IMG/VR virus record: IMGVR_UViG_3300005935_000023
Coordinates: 1-49,729 of that record
Source of the DNA: a virus
Length of the DNA stretch: 49,729 nucleotides
Direction: 5' to 3' (one strand)
Below, piece after piece: positions 7,841-16,358 of the stretch. How positions within the stretch are numbered: the stretch's first letter is position 1; each line of letters opens with the position of its first letter. Position numbers and translations under genes: made by a program. Below the pieces are notes generated by a model. The model was not told the DNA's origin and searched no databases. It worked only from the letters and a program-made list of their open reading frames with translations.

Positions 7841-8000
7841 TATTTTAGAGCAAAAATTCCAGCTCTCTTATTGTGGATTAGGTGCATTACAGAGTTTAGA
7901 TGAAATGTACTCTCCCGATCGTCAATGGCATTATGCACGATTGGTAGAACAAAAACGTATAGAACAAGCGGAAGCGGACAAACAACAAAAGAAAGGTTAG
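7758..8000 (+). CDS. Overlapping small tail-assembly ORF (frameshift or coupled)
   Basis: The frame overlaps the end of the gp26-like gene in the +1 frame. The part that looks conserved, from about 7830, is ILEQKFQLSYCGLGALQSLD, then RQWHYARLVEQKRIEQAE. This pattern (RxWxxxRLxEQ) is typical of the small protein found between the gp26-like and tape-measure genes in related phages. The ATG at 7758 lacks a good ribosome site. Expression may come from +1 frameshifting or from re-initiation near 7830, where GAAGAAGG precedes an ATT. The exact start is therefore uncertain. Confidence 0.6.
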   Translation: MLNAVMILKLHYLSAPSSFVPNLEEGHNILEQKFQLSYCGLGALQSLDEMYSPDRQWHYARLVEQKRIEQAEADKQQKKG

Positions 8001-8024
8001 GAAGGAAGATTACTCTTCCTTCCT
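7999..8024 (+). promoter_or_regulatory. Hairpin ahead of tape-measure start
   Basis: AGGAAGGAAGA (7999-8009) and TCTTCCTTCCT (8014-8024) form a perfect 11-pair stem with a TTAC loop. It lies 13 bases before the tape-measure ATG, and the only ribosome-site-like sequence, GGAAGGA, is buried in the stem. No T-run follows, so it is less likely to be a terminator. It could limit translation of the tape measure. Confidence 0.55.
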
Positions 8025-8037
8025 TACACATAATTAG

Positions 8038-11000
8038 ATGGCAGATAGAAATCCAGCAGCTTTAAATATCGTAAATGCTTTACAAAGTTTACGTAAAACT
8101 GTATCTTCTTCAGGTGGTAGAGTGGATAAAACTGTTTCTACCGTTGCCAATTCTTTAGATGAATTAAATCAACTCTTTAAATCATCTCGAATGTTTAAAA
8201 AAACAACTGTAAAGTCTATGGCTACTTTTTTTAAACAAGCTCCTGCTCTTATAAACACTTTAAATAGTAATTTAAGTGGTCTTAACCAATCAACAGCTTT
8301 ATCAGGTTCGGATATAAAAAATCTTAACACTACATTACAAGAACAGCCTGCCTTCTTAGAAGATTTAACAGATCAATTAAATTCTTTTGGAACAGGTTTA
8401 GATGAAATGCAAGGTGGCCTTAAAGGTGTGGAGGTAAGTGCTCAACTTAACCCTGAAACACAGCGACAGTTTGCAGAAATGGAATCAGATTTAGGTAGTA
8501 TTCATTCCGAGATTCAAGATGTAATGAATGCTATTGCTTCTTCTGGTAATGTTACAGGAGGTGCAGCTCAAGAGGTGGGTAAGTTATCAGGTTCTATGTC
8601 CGATATGGTTAGACAGCTTTCTGTACTAACTAAGGGTGGTCAAATTAATGCAAAAACATATATGGAAATTACACGTAGAATTTCAACAGCGAATCAAAAA
8701 TTAAATCATACTCGAATAGATATGGGTAAATTAAACAAAGATTTAGAAAAAACCGTTGACTTGCAGGATGAAGCTGGTGATGGAATCAAAAAAGGTGTAG
8801 ACGCTTTGGTTATGATGGGAGCTTTCGACCTTTTTAAAGGTGTTCAAACAGGTGAAGCTGTTAATCAAATTTCTAGTTTAAATGATGAATTAATTGAATT
8901 TAAAAGACTTACCGGGAGTTCTAATGAAGACTTAAAAGTTTGGCAAGACTCAGCTATTAGTACTGCAAAGATCCTCAATAAATTAGGTGTAGCTGCAGAC
9001 CCAGCAGAAATTGCTGATTTATATAACATTATTCGAAAAACAGGCATAAGAGGTGCTGAAGATATAAAAGCTTTATCATTTACAGTAAAACAATTATCCG
9101 ATGCAACTAATATCAGTAAAGAAGAAGTTGCAGATTTTGCACAAACAGTAACTAAAAGATGGGGTGGATCTATTAGAACTGTTGGTCTGTTAAGTAGTGC
9201 TTTTATTGCATTACAGCGAACTACAGGTGCTTCAGCAAAAGAACTTATGGATAAAACACAAGAATTAGGTAAGACGTTTACCTTAACAATGTCTCGTTTA
9301 AGTAAGCGGGGTAAAGAAACATTTGCTGTAGATTTAGCTGCTGCAGCTGGTGCATTTAAAGATATTGGATTAGATAGTACTGCCTTGTTAGAAGATATGA
9401 ATTTAGCTCTAACAGAACCTGGAGAAGCGGCTAAAAAGTTTGGTCACATATTACAAGGTACTGGATACACAATCCAGCAAATGGCTAAAGATTTAGAAAA
9501 AGGTAATATTGATAATGCTATGAAAGCCATAGCTATAGGTACAAAAAAATATGCCAATATGTCAACTGTACAGTTAGGTATTATTGCACAAACATATGGT
9601 AACAATATAGAAGACTTAGCGCTGCTATCCCAAAAGGGTGGTAAATTTTTCGACATCTATATTAAATCTATACAAGCAGGGACTAAAGAATTTGCTAATA
9701 GCCAAGGTGCTTTAGCAGAAGCAGCTAAAGTAGAAAATGAAAAAATAGGAAATTTATTTGAACGTGTAGGTAAGCGGATAAAGACCTGGATAGCCGGTAG
9801 TAGTGTTAAAGCAATGAAAGGCTTTGGAGTGAATTTATTAGAGTTAGCTCCTAAACTTGCACTTCTAGTAATTGTTGCAGATAAAATGGGTTTAAGAATG
9901 GATTTTCTAGCTAAAGGAATGAAAAAAGCCGGAGGAATGGTTTTAGGCTATGTAGGAAATCTATTAGGTTTAACCACAGCTTCTGCTGGAGCTACTGCTG
10001 CTACAGGAACTGCTACAGTAGCTACCACTACTTTCGGAACAGCTTTATCCGCAGCAATATGGCCTGTAACTGCTATTGTTGTGGCTATTGCCGGTTTATG
10101 GGCGCTATTTAAATATGGCCCTACTTTAATGGATAAATTAGCTAAAAGGTTTCCTCAATGGGAGGAAGGCTTTATGGCCATTAAAGATGGACTTTTATAC
10201 GTAAAACAAGCATTTATAAATATGTGGAAAACAATAGAACCTTATATGAAGGCTTTTGGTAAAGTGTGGTGGAGTGTTGTTGTTCTACAATTTAAGGTTG
10301 GTTGGAGTATCATTAAAACTGTAGGTATTGGCTTAATTACGACTTTTAAAATGGTCTGGGCTATTGCAGGACCTATTCTTATAGCTTTTGCAAAAGGTAT
10401 CAAATATCTTTGGAGTATATTAGCAGAATCCGAAGGTATTCAAAAAACAAAAGAAATGTTTCAAGGTTGGTTAACAGGTGCTAAAGCATTTATGAATATA
10501 CTACCTCAAATTTCCCAGAGTATTACTAATTTTTTCTCTTGGGTTCAAGAAAAGTTAAGTACTGCAGGTGAGTTTTGGTCTCAAATCGATTTAGCTAAAC
10601 CTTTTAGGGTTGTTTATAATGTACTTGGTGATGTTATCAAACAATTAAATAAATTTTTAAGATTGGGTTCTAAGGTACAAGAGATAGGTGGCTTTGTCAA
10701 GAAATTTGGTTCCGAAAAAATACAGAAGGTAGGTGGCTTTGTCAAGAAGTTATGGCCTTTTGGACGAGATAAAGAGGCAGCATCAGGGATGCTGCCGCCA
10801 ATTACACAAATTCAAAAACTCGCAGAGACTCAAGGCACTATTTCTGCAATACCTGGTATAAGTCAAGGCAGTAAAGTTATTTCTCCAGAACCAGGTCAGA
10901 AGATTTTTGCTGAATCTCCAAATGTTGTTTTGAATCCTAAGTCAGATATTGATGTACATCAAGAGGATGTAGTTGCTGCCATTAAAACATTAACAAATAC

Positions 11001-11100
11001 AATTAAACAAGGTCAAATTCGAAGTACTCAGAGTGCAAAAGCACGTAGACCAAGAGGTGAAGATCAACAGACCGAATTAGTTAGTAGATGGGATCTATAG
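8038..11100 (+). CDS. Tape measure protein
   Basis: At 1020 residues this is the longest tail gene and follows the assembly proteins. The first 450 residues are helical and coiled-coil-like, rich in Gln, Ser and Leu. Hydrophobic membrane-like segments lie at about residues 655-695 (around AIWPVTAIVVAIAGLWALF) and 740-785. The C-terminal region is polar and basic, with a repeated VGGFVKKF/L unit. This layout is standard for tape measures, which set tail length and enter the host envelope at DNA delivery. No clear peptidase domain is visible. There is no exposed ribosome site upstream; see the hairpin at 7999-8024. Confidence 0.9.
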   Translation: MADRNPAALNIVNALQSLRKTVSSSGGRVDKTVSTVANSLDELNQLFKSSRMFKKTTVKSMATFFKQAPALINTLNSNLSGLNQSTALSGSDIKNLNTTLQEQPAFLEDLTDQLNSFGTGLDEMQGGLKGVEVSAQLNPETQRQFAEMESDLGSIHSEIQDVMNAIASSGNVTGGAAQEVGKLSGSMSDMVRQLSVLTKGGQINAKTYMEITRRISTANQKLNHTRIDMGKLNKDLEKTVDLQDEAGDGIKKGVDALVMMGAFDLFKGVQTGEAVNQISSLNDELIEFKRLTGSSNEDLKVWQDSAISTAKILNKLGVAADPAEIADLYNIIRKTGIRGAEDIKALSFTVKQLSDATNISKEEVADFAQTVTKRWGGSIRTVGLLSSAFIALQRTTGASAKELMDKTQELGKTFTLTMSRLSKRGKETFAVDLAAAAGAFKDIGLDSTALLEDMNLALTEPGEAAKKFGHILQGTGYTIQQMAKDLEKGNIDNAMKAIAIGTKKYANMSTVQLGIIAQTYGNNIEDLALLSQKGGKFFDIYIKSIQAGTKEFANSQGALAEAAKVENEKIGNLFERVGKRIKTWIAGSSVKAMKGFGVNLLELAPKLALLVIVADKMGLRMDFLAKGMKKAGGMVLGYVGNLLGLTTASAGATAATGTATVATTTFGTALSAAIWPVTAIVVAIAGLWALFKYGPTLMDKLAKRFPQWEEGFMAIKDGLLYVKQAFINMWKTIEPYMKAFGKVWWSVVVLQFKVGWSIIKTVGIGLITTFKMVWAIAGPILIAFAKGIKYLWSILAESEGIQKTKEMFQGWLTGAKAFMNILPQISQSITNFFSWVQEKLSTAGEFWSQIDLAKPFRVVYNVLGDVIKQLNKFLRLGSKVQEIGGFVKKFGSEKIQKVGGFVKKLWPFGRDKEAASGMLPPITQIQKLAETQGTISAIPGISQGSKVISPEPGQKIFAESPNVVLNPKSDIDVHQEDVVAAIKTLTNTIKQGQIRSTQSAKARRPRGEDQQTELVSRWDL

Positions 11101-11110
11101 GAGAAAAAGA

Positions 11111-11668
11111 ATGTCTTTAACGTTAAAGCAATCTTTAATGCATGCATATTTTAGGGATTTAGATGCACGAAATACATCATCCGCCGAAAATACACTAATA
11201 TTCGATTATATTCCAGAAGAAATATCGGATTCTAAAACAGCAAATTATAACTATGTAGATATACCAGGTAGATCTGAACCTATAATAGGTTATACCAATA
11301 GTTCTTTAAGAGAATTTTCTATTCATCTAATGTTTATGGCTGGTATTGGACAAAGATCACATCCATCAGGTCAAGTTGATGATGCTTTTGCAGTAAAACA
11401 GAAAGTAGATTGGCTTAGATCATTAACTTATCCCGATTATTCGGGTCAGTATGTTAGACCACCACATAAAGTATTGTTTTCAATAGGACAATTAATAAAA
11501 AGTGTGTGCATTATTCCATCTGTAAATGTAGTTTATAAAGGACCTTGGAGTACCGATTTACTTCCTTATTTAGCGGAAATTGATATAACTTTACAAGAAG
11601 TTAATGGAGTTCCTTTAGGACTCACTGAGGTACGTAATGGATATTTAAATATTTCTGGAGACTATTAA
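11111..11668 (+). CDS. Baseplate protein ahead of the hub
   Basis: This 185-residue protein is strand-rich, with NYVDIPGRSEPIIGYTNSSL and REFSIHLMF, a pattern seen in the proteins that link the tube end to the hub in contractile tails (the XkdP/gp53-like position). It follows the tape measure after a TAGGAG ribosome site and overlaps the hub gene by one base (TAATG), so the two are probably coupled in translation. I see no LysM domain. The family assignment is by pattern and context, not by a strong motif. Confidence 0.65.
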   Translation: MSLTLKQSLMHAYFRDLDARNTSSAENTLIFDYIPEEISDSKTANYNYVDIPGRSEPIIGYTNSSLREFSIHLMFMAGIGQRSHPSGQVDDAFAVKQKVDWLRSLTYPDYSGQYVRPPHKVLFSIGQLIKSVCIIPSVNVVYKGPWSTDLLPYLAEIDITLQEVNGVPLGLTEVRNGYLNISGDY

Positions 11669-12936
11669 TGAATCAGAAGAAAGTAGTGGATTATGCGACA
11701 GTTCAGTTTAGATTCAAAGGTGGTAATACTTTTGATCCTCTTCCTCCGGATAATATTGTGTCCTTTACCTATGAAGATATAGCAACTACAGGTTGTAATA
11801 GATTTACTTGTGAATTATTTGACAGTACATGGCATACAATAGAAAATCTTATTATTGAAAAAAAGGGTGAAATAGAATTTAGATTTGGTTGGTCGTACAG
11901 TGGTCGTTTATCTGAGTGGCAAAGCGCATCTATTTTAACACAAGCACCCACTTTTGAAATACATGGTTTGCGAATAGCTATGGAGGGTTTAGGCACAATT
12001 ATTACAGCTAACGATGAAGCAAAAACTAGAGATTGGAGTGATAAAAGATATTTAGGTAAAATACACGAAATCGTTAAAGCAATTGCAGAAGAACAGAATT
12101 GGGAGCATGATATTACAGAAACTGCATTGAAATTAAGTGAAGAAGGGGAGCCTAGAATCTTTGTCCAAACTCAGTTACCAGATCTTAGTTTTATTAAAAC
12201 TATTTTATTACCTGAGGCTATCACTACTGATGGAAGAGGGGATTTTCGTTGTTATTATAATGCAAGCGAAAATAAGCTATATTTTGGACTTCCGAAATTC
12301 GAAAATCCTGCTGTTCAAACTTATACGGTTTATAAAGACTATATGGGACAGGTAATTAGTTTTACACCCGACCTTGGAGATGGTTCTCTTCAAAGAGATA
12401 CCGGAGCATTAAATATGAGAATGGTTGGAATGGATCCTTTTAAGAAAAAACTTTACGATGTAGTTGTTGATAATAAAGCAAGTACAAAGAATAAAGTCTT
12501 ACTTGGGCAATTTATTCCAGACCAACAAATAAAAACAAAAGGTGGAGCAGGAAGATTTTTGCGATCACCTGTGCATACTGAAGGGTCAGCAGCAGCTATT
12601 GCAAGGCAGACCTGGGAAAAAAGATACAATTTAATTTTTCAAGCTGAATTAGAAATAATTGGAGATCCAACTTTAAGACCTGGAACTAATATTGGTGTTT
12701 TAGCTTTAGATTCAAATAATCAGCCTTTTTATTTTTCAGGTAAGTATTCAATATTAAAAATACAGCACACTATTAGTGATGGTAATTATACAACAAGACT
12801 TTCGTTAATTAAAAACGCTATGCGAGAAGGTACAATTAATGCTGAAGCAGAACAATATGGGGATATTAAAGCAGTAATTGAAGAACTTGAACGAATGAAA
12901 GAAGAAGGCCTTCTAGGCGTAGCATATTATTTTTAA
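11668..12936 (+). CDS. Baseplate hub protein (gp27/gpD/XkdQ-like)
   Basis: This 422-residue protein has the hub pattern: an N-terminal strand domain with FKGGNTFDPLPPDNIVSFTY, a central region including IVKAIAEEQNW, and the C-terminal run RQTWEKRYNLIFQAELEIIG, then DPTLRPGTNIGVLAL, typical of hub proteins that close the tube and hold the spike. It is coupled to the upstream gene and followed by the spike gene 20 bases later. Confidence 0.8.
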   Translation: MNQKKVVDYATVQFRFKGGNTFDPLPPDNIVSFTYEDIATTGCNRFTCELFDSTWHTIENLIIEKKGEIEFRFGWSYSGRLSEWQSASILTQAPTFEIHGLRIAMEGLGTIITANDEAKTRDWSDKRYLGKIHEIVKAIAEEQNWEHDITETALKLSEEGEPRIFVQTQLPDLSFIKTILLPEAITTDGRGDFRCYYNASENKLYFGLPKFENPAVQTYTVYKDYMGQVISFTPDLGDGSLQRDTGALNMRMVGMDPFKKKLYDVVVDNKASTKNKVLLGQFIPDQQIKTKGGAGRFLRSPVHTEGSAAAIARQTWEKRYNLIFQAELEIIGDPTLRPGTNIGVLALDSNNQPFYFSGKYSILKIQHTISDGNYTTRLSLIKNAMREGTINAEAEQYGDIKAVIEELERMKEEGLLGVAYYF

Positions 12937-12956
12937 AAAGAAGAGGATTTGAATAC

Positions 12957-14312
12957 ATGGTATGGAAACCATCAGATGTTTACCAGGTTAATAAAGAGTA
13001 TGCATTACTTAAAGAAGCTAATGGGTTATGGAGAGGTGTTTGTGAGTTCAATTTAGATCCAAAAGGTTTAGGTCGGATTAAAGTAAGGATACCTGCAATA
13101 CATGGAGCTGCATATGGAGGTGCTGCTAATTTAGATTCTACAGCAGATCAGGCCACTAGCGGTGGGGGAGTAAGTATAAAAGGACTTTCTTGGGCGTGGC
13201 CTTGTACAAAAGGAAGCGGTGGTGTATTAGATTCAGGTGAATATGATATTCCTTTAATTGGTGCTGGTGTTTGGATAATGTTTGAACAAGGTGATCCCAA
13301 CTATCCTGTATGGGTGGGTACTTGGCCAGCTATTCCAGAAGAAGAACAGGAAGCAAACACCATTAGTGGCTGGAATATACCAGACGTTCCAACTTCTATG
13401 GGTAAATGGATGCAAGAACCAGGCTTATCAACACCCAAAGAAACACATGAACAAACTAATAATGATCCTCAAGTTCGTGTGTTAGCAAAAACACCTAAAG
13501 GTGCAACAATTTTAGCTATTGATACTGATTCTGCAGAAACACTTATGATTATTGATCGCGCAGGTCAAATGATAGAGATGTATTCTCCAGTTACAGCAAC
13601 TAAAAATGAAGGAAATGGGGCACAAAGGGGTTTAAAAACAGCAAGGGATGAAGACTCTTTAGATCCAAGTACATATTGTACAGACGATAATGCTTATATC
13701 AGAATAATAGATACAAGTTACAAAAACAATCAATGGGTTGGTCAATTTCTTAAATTATCTGCCAAAAAAGATAGTCAGGTAGTTCGTCTACATGGTGCTG
13801 CGGGTCATGATATTTATTTAGACAGCACTAAAGATGCAGAAAGAATAGTTATTAAAGACAATAAAGGAAATTTTATCTATATTGATAAAGATAGCAATTT
13901 AAAGATTAAAGTAAAAGAAGATCAAAAAATTACAGTTGAAGGTAATGTAGTAATGGATGTACAAGGAGATTGTACATATAAAACAAAAGGTACATATGAA
14001 ATAGATTGTGAAAATTTTATTGTTAAAGCTAAAACTAATCTAACACTGAGTGGAAAAACAGCTAGTCTTAAAACAGATGGACTTAAAATCAGCAGTGCAA
14101 ATAGTATGGAGTTAGCTGGCGGTTCTCTTAAACTGGGTAGTAAGGATGGTATTGCTTTGAGTTGTCCCGGAGCCGCATCAATTGCAGCTGCTACAGTTGA
14201 TTTCGTCCAAGGTGGTTCCGCACCTACACCAGACTCACCAGACAGTCCTGCTGAACCAGAAGACCCGGCTGGTGAAGTCACGATTCCACCAGAAACGTTT
14301 CCAATTGGATAA
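12957..14312 (+). CDS. Tail spike, gp5/VgrG-like
   Basis: This 451-residue protein begins with an OB-fold domain (about residues 15-125): LWRGVCEFNLDPKGLGRIKV, then PLIGAGVWIMFEQGDPNYPV, the hallmark of gp5/gpV spikes. Residues about 280-410 are short repeated strands such as KITVEGNVVMDVQGD and TLSGKTASLKTDGLKIS, which form the triple beta-helix needle. The end is a Pro/Asp/Ser-rich tail. No lysozyme domain is present between the two, unlike T4 gp5. It should pierce the outer envelope together with the PAAR-like tip encoded next. Confidence 0.88.
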   Translation: MVWKPSDVYQVNKEYALLKEANGLWRGVCEFNLDPKGLGRIKVRIPAIHGAAYGGAANLDSTADQATSGGGVSIKGLSWAWPCTKGSGGVLDSGEYDIPLIGAGVWIMFEQGDPNYPVWVGTWPAIPEEEQEANTISGWNIPDVPTSMGKWMQEPGLSTPKETHEQTNNDPQVRVLAKTPKGATILAIDTDSAETLMIIDRAGQMIEMYSPVTATKNEGNGAQRGLKTARDEDSLDPSTYCTDDNAYIRIIDTSYKNNQWVGQFLKLSAKKDSQVVRLHGAAGHDIYLDSTKDAERIVIKDNKGNFIYIDKDSNLKIKVKEDQKITVEGNVVMDVQGDCTYKTKGTYEIDCENFIVKAKTNLTLSGKTASLKTDGLKISSANSMELAGGSLKLGSKDGIALSCPGAASIAAATVDFVQGGSAPTPDSPDSPAEPEDPAGEVTIPPETFPIG

Positions 14313-14351
14313 ATAAAATCTTGTAAGTAAAATAATATAAGAGGAAAAATA

Positions 14352-14470
14352 ATGCCAAAGTATAAATGAAAGCCCCGAGATAAAAAGAAGCAGGATGCTT
14401 CTGATACAAATACAACAAAAAAAGATAAAGGTGGAGATAAAAAATGCCAGGAGTCGCCAGAGCAACAGTA
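14352..14470 (+). pseudogene. Small lysine-rich ORF interrupted by TGA
   Basis: After a GAGGAAAAAT ribosome site, ATG begins MPKYK, a TGA at codon 6 (14367-14369), then KPRDKKKQDASDTNTTKKDK in the same frame up to TAG at 14468-14470. Read with tryptophan at TGA it would give MPKYKWKPRDKKK. TGA serves as a normal stop elsewhere in the window, so a single nonsense mutation or a five-codon leader is more likely than code change. It overlaps the PAAR-like gene start. Confidence 0.35.
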
Positions 14471-14755
14471 GATATAGCTTTAGGTATGTGTACGCATCCA
14501 GGTTCAGTGCCACATCTGTTTACAGCTATTGTAACTACCGGCTCCACTCTTACGAAATCTGAAGGGTTTGCAGTTGCAAGAATGTTAGATATAACACAGA
14601 ACTCTTGCTCAAAAAACCTTACAGGGTCAGTTTTAACGGCTTCTAGTTTAACATCAGATTTAAGCTTAGGTGTAGCACGTCAGGGTGATATGGTGACTAC
14701 ACCTTATGGAATTTTAATATTTATAACCGCTTCTGTGCTTACTAGCAGTACATAA
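14444..14755 (+). CDS. PAAR-like spike tip protein
   Basis: This 103-residue, Gly/Thr/Ser-rich protein starts MPGVARATVDIALGMCTHPG and ends in short alternating strands with VARQGDMVTTPYGIL. Size, opening pattern and position directly after the needle gene match the PAAR or gp5.4 class, which caps the spike with a metal-bound point. An AAGGTGGAG ribosome site precedes the start. Confidence 0.7.
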   Translation: MPGVARATVDIALGMCTHPGSVPHLFTAIVTTGSTLTKSEGFAVARMLDITQNSCSKNLTGSVLTASSLTSDLSLGVARQGDMVTTPYGILIFITASVLTSST

Positions 14756-14782
14756 ATAAGAGATAAGAGGTAAATATAATAT

Positions 14783-15373
14783 ATGGATTGGTTGGCAAAA
14801 TTAAAAGAAATGGAATCAGGATATGGTGCCAAAATTAATGCATTAGAAGGTCAGGTGGGTGCAGTCGTAACTCAATCTACTGATCTTAAAGAACAGATAG
14901 ATGCTTTAGATACTGCGAATGGATTTAATAAATCCAGTGCAGGTAATATTTTAAACGATAAAGCTGCTGTTTTTGAAACGAAATTAGGTGGTGTTGTATC
15001 TGTACATGTAGGTGCTAATTTTGGAAAGACAAACTTAACGGACTGGTATTTGTATTGGCATGGAGATGTTTCAACTACGCCTGTTACACCCGGAAAGATC
15101 GTGTATAGATATGGTTCCATAGGTTGGGATGGTAACCCAACATTAACTTGTTTATTTAATGAATTTGATTTTTTTAATGATTATATAAATGATCCTTTAA
15201 CTGTTAATATAGCTGGTTTAAGAGATTTACTTAATTTATTAGACCAAGCCCAAACAACATTAGAGAATGCTATAGCTACTTATAATACAGCTAAAAGGCG
15301 GCTAAAAGGTTGGATTAATTCAGGTATCAGTGGGTGTCTACTTAATCCTACAGGTGGAGATTTAGATTGGTAG
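14783..15373 (+). CDS. Unknown baseplate-region protein
   Basis: This 196-residue protein opens with a helix (LAKLKEMESGYGAKINALEG, then VVTQSTDLKEQIDAL), has a strand-rich middle (DWYLYWHGDVSTTPVTPG), and returns to a helix before the end GCLLNPTGGDLDW. I do not recognise the family. Its place between the spike tip and wedge genes, with same-strand spacing of 27 bases on one side and 18 on the other, suggests a baseplate component. Confidence 0.55.
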   Translation: MDWLAKLKEMESGYGAKINALEGQVGAVVTQSTDLKEQIDALDTANGFNKSSAGNILNDKAAVFETKLGGVVSVHVGANFGKTNLTDWYLYWHGDVSTTPVTPGKIVYRYGSIGWDGNPTLTCLFNEFDFFNDYINDPLTVNIAGLRDLLNLLDQAQTTLENAIATYNTAKRRLKGWINSGISGCLLNPTGGDLDW

Positions 15374-15391
15374 TAAGGAGATTTTAAAAAT

Positions 15392-15592
15392 ATGAGTGTG
15401 GTAATAGATAAAGATATATGTATAAATTGTAATTTATGTGTTTTTGCTTGTCCAACAACCGCATTAGCAGTTGCAGGTCCAGATGAAATTTCAGTAAACG
15501 AGATACTATGTGAACAAGAAGAAGGCTGTAAGGAATGTATTGATGAATGTACGTTAGAGGCAATATCAATACGAGATGAGGATGACTTATAA
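15392..15592 (+). CDS. Ferredoxin-like 2[4Fe-4S] protein in baseplate operon
   Basis: This 66-residue protein has eight cysteines in two sets: C10, C13, C16, C20 followed by Pro (CINCNLCVFACP), and C40, C46, C49, C53 (CEQEEGCKECIDEC). Two [4Fe-4S] clusters are expected, and the overall fold resembles a small bacterial ferredoxin. The spacing of the second set is slightly longer than usual. A GGAG ribosome site precedes it, and it lies between a baseplate-region gene and the gp25-like wedge gene. It may carry electrons, or the clusters may be structural in the tail tip. Confidence 0.85.
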   Translation: MSVVIDKDICINCNLCVFACPTTALAVAGPDEISVNEILCEQEEGCKECIDECTLEAISIRDEDDL

Positions 15593-15602
15593 GGAGTTAA
15601 AA

Positions 15603-16043
15603 ATGGCAGGTTTTTCACCCTTTTTAGGTAAAGGGGCTAAGTATCCTTTTGCATTTGATGAAAATACAGGAGGAGTTCGAAAAGCTTCTTCAGAAAACTA
15701 CTACTTAGGTGGTACTGGTCTTGAGGATTTAGTTAAAATTAACGACTCAATAGCACATATTTTATCTGTAACTGTGGGTACACGTTTTTTCCTACCAACT
15801 TTTGGGGCTAGAGTTAACGATTTAGTTTTTGAACCTAATGATGATATTTTTGCAGATGCAATTCGTGTATACATTGTTGATGCACTTAAAACCTGGGAAA
15901 AAAGAATAGATATTCTATCCGTAGATATTTCAACAGATGTTGAAGATTTAAAACAACATAAATCAAAAATACAAATCAATTATAGAGTTATTTCTAGTCA
16001 AAAACTAGGTAATTACGTATATCCGTTTGTACGTACTCTTTAA
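15603..16043 (+). CDS. Baseplate wedge protein, gp25-like
   Basis: I chose the ATG at 15603, which follows AAGGAG by six bases. An upstream in-frame ATG at 15576 lacks a ribosome site. The 146-residue protein carries the gp25 pattern: INDSIAHILSVTVGTRFFLP, then TFGARVNDLVFEPND, a run of about 20 helical residues, and WEKRIDILSVDIS. Gp25-like proteins join the wedges to the tube end and trigger sheath assembly. It ends 15 bases before a tagged small gene. Confidence 0.88.
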   Translation: MAGFSPFLGKGAKYPFAFDENTGGVRKASSENYYLGGTGLEDLVKINDSIAHILSVTVGTRFFLPTFGARVNDLVFEPNDDIFADAIRVYIVDALKTWEKRIDILSVDISTDVEDLKQHKSKIQINYRVISSQKLGNYVYPFVRTL

Positions 16044-16058
16044 GGGAGAATCGTTATT

Positions 16059-16358
16059 ATGAAAAATGAACTAAAAGCTTTATATAAACAAGATCCAAAG
16101 TTGGCGAAAGAGGTTGCTAAGGTACTTGGTTTTAAAATTAATGTAAAATCTGAACTTAAAGGCGCTAATTTAAAAAAAATAGTTCAAAGTATATTGCAAA
16201 CAATGAAAGCTTTAGAAAAATTTAAAGCGAATGGTTTGAATTTAATGATAAAATCATATGAAGGTGGGGCTACTACGAAAAAAGTTGCAAAGTTGGTTGA
16301 TGATCTTTATGAGCAGTTAGATAGCTATGAAGCAGATCAGTGGATAAGGGAGAGATAA
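16059..16358 (+). CDS. Small tagged protein 4 (shared N-terminal module)
   Basis: This 99-residue protein opens MKNELKALYKQDPKLAKEVA, then KVLGFKINV, the same module as the other tagged genes. The remainder is helical (LKKIVQSILQTMKALEKFK) with an acidic end DSYEADQWIRER. It is directly followed by the next gene (stop then ATG with no gap), so the two are probably translated together. It lies between the gp25-like wedge and the terminase, near no other tagged gene, which argues that the module moves or is retained independently of neighbours. Confidence 0.7.
   Translation: MKNELKALYKQDPKLAKEVAKVLGFKINVKSELKGANLKKIVQSILQTMKALEKFKANGLNLMIKSYEGGATTKKVAKLVDDLYEQLDSYEADQWIRER

Noticed and set aside
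13282-13485. 67-residue frame inside the spike gene
   Set aside because: It is a shifted frame within a clear gene and has no ribosome site.
14352-14470. Possible alternative genetic code with TGA read as Trp
   Set aside because: TGA ends several genes in this window (36743, 42214, 42737, 46167), and TGG is common for Trp.
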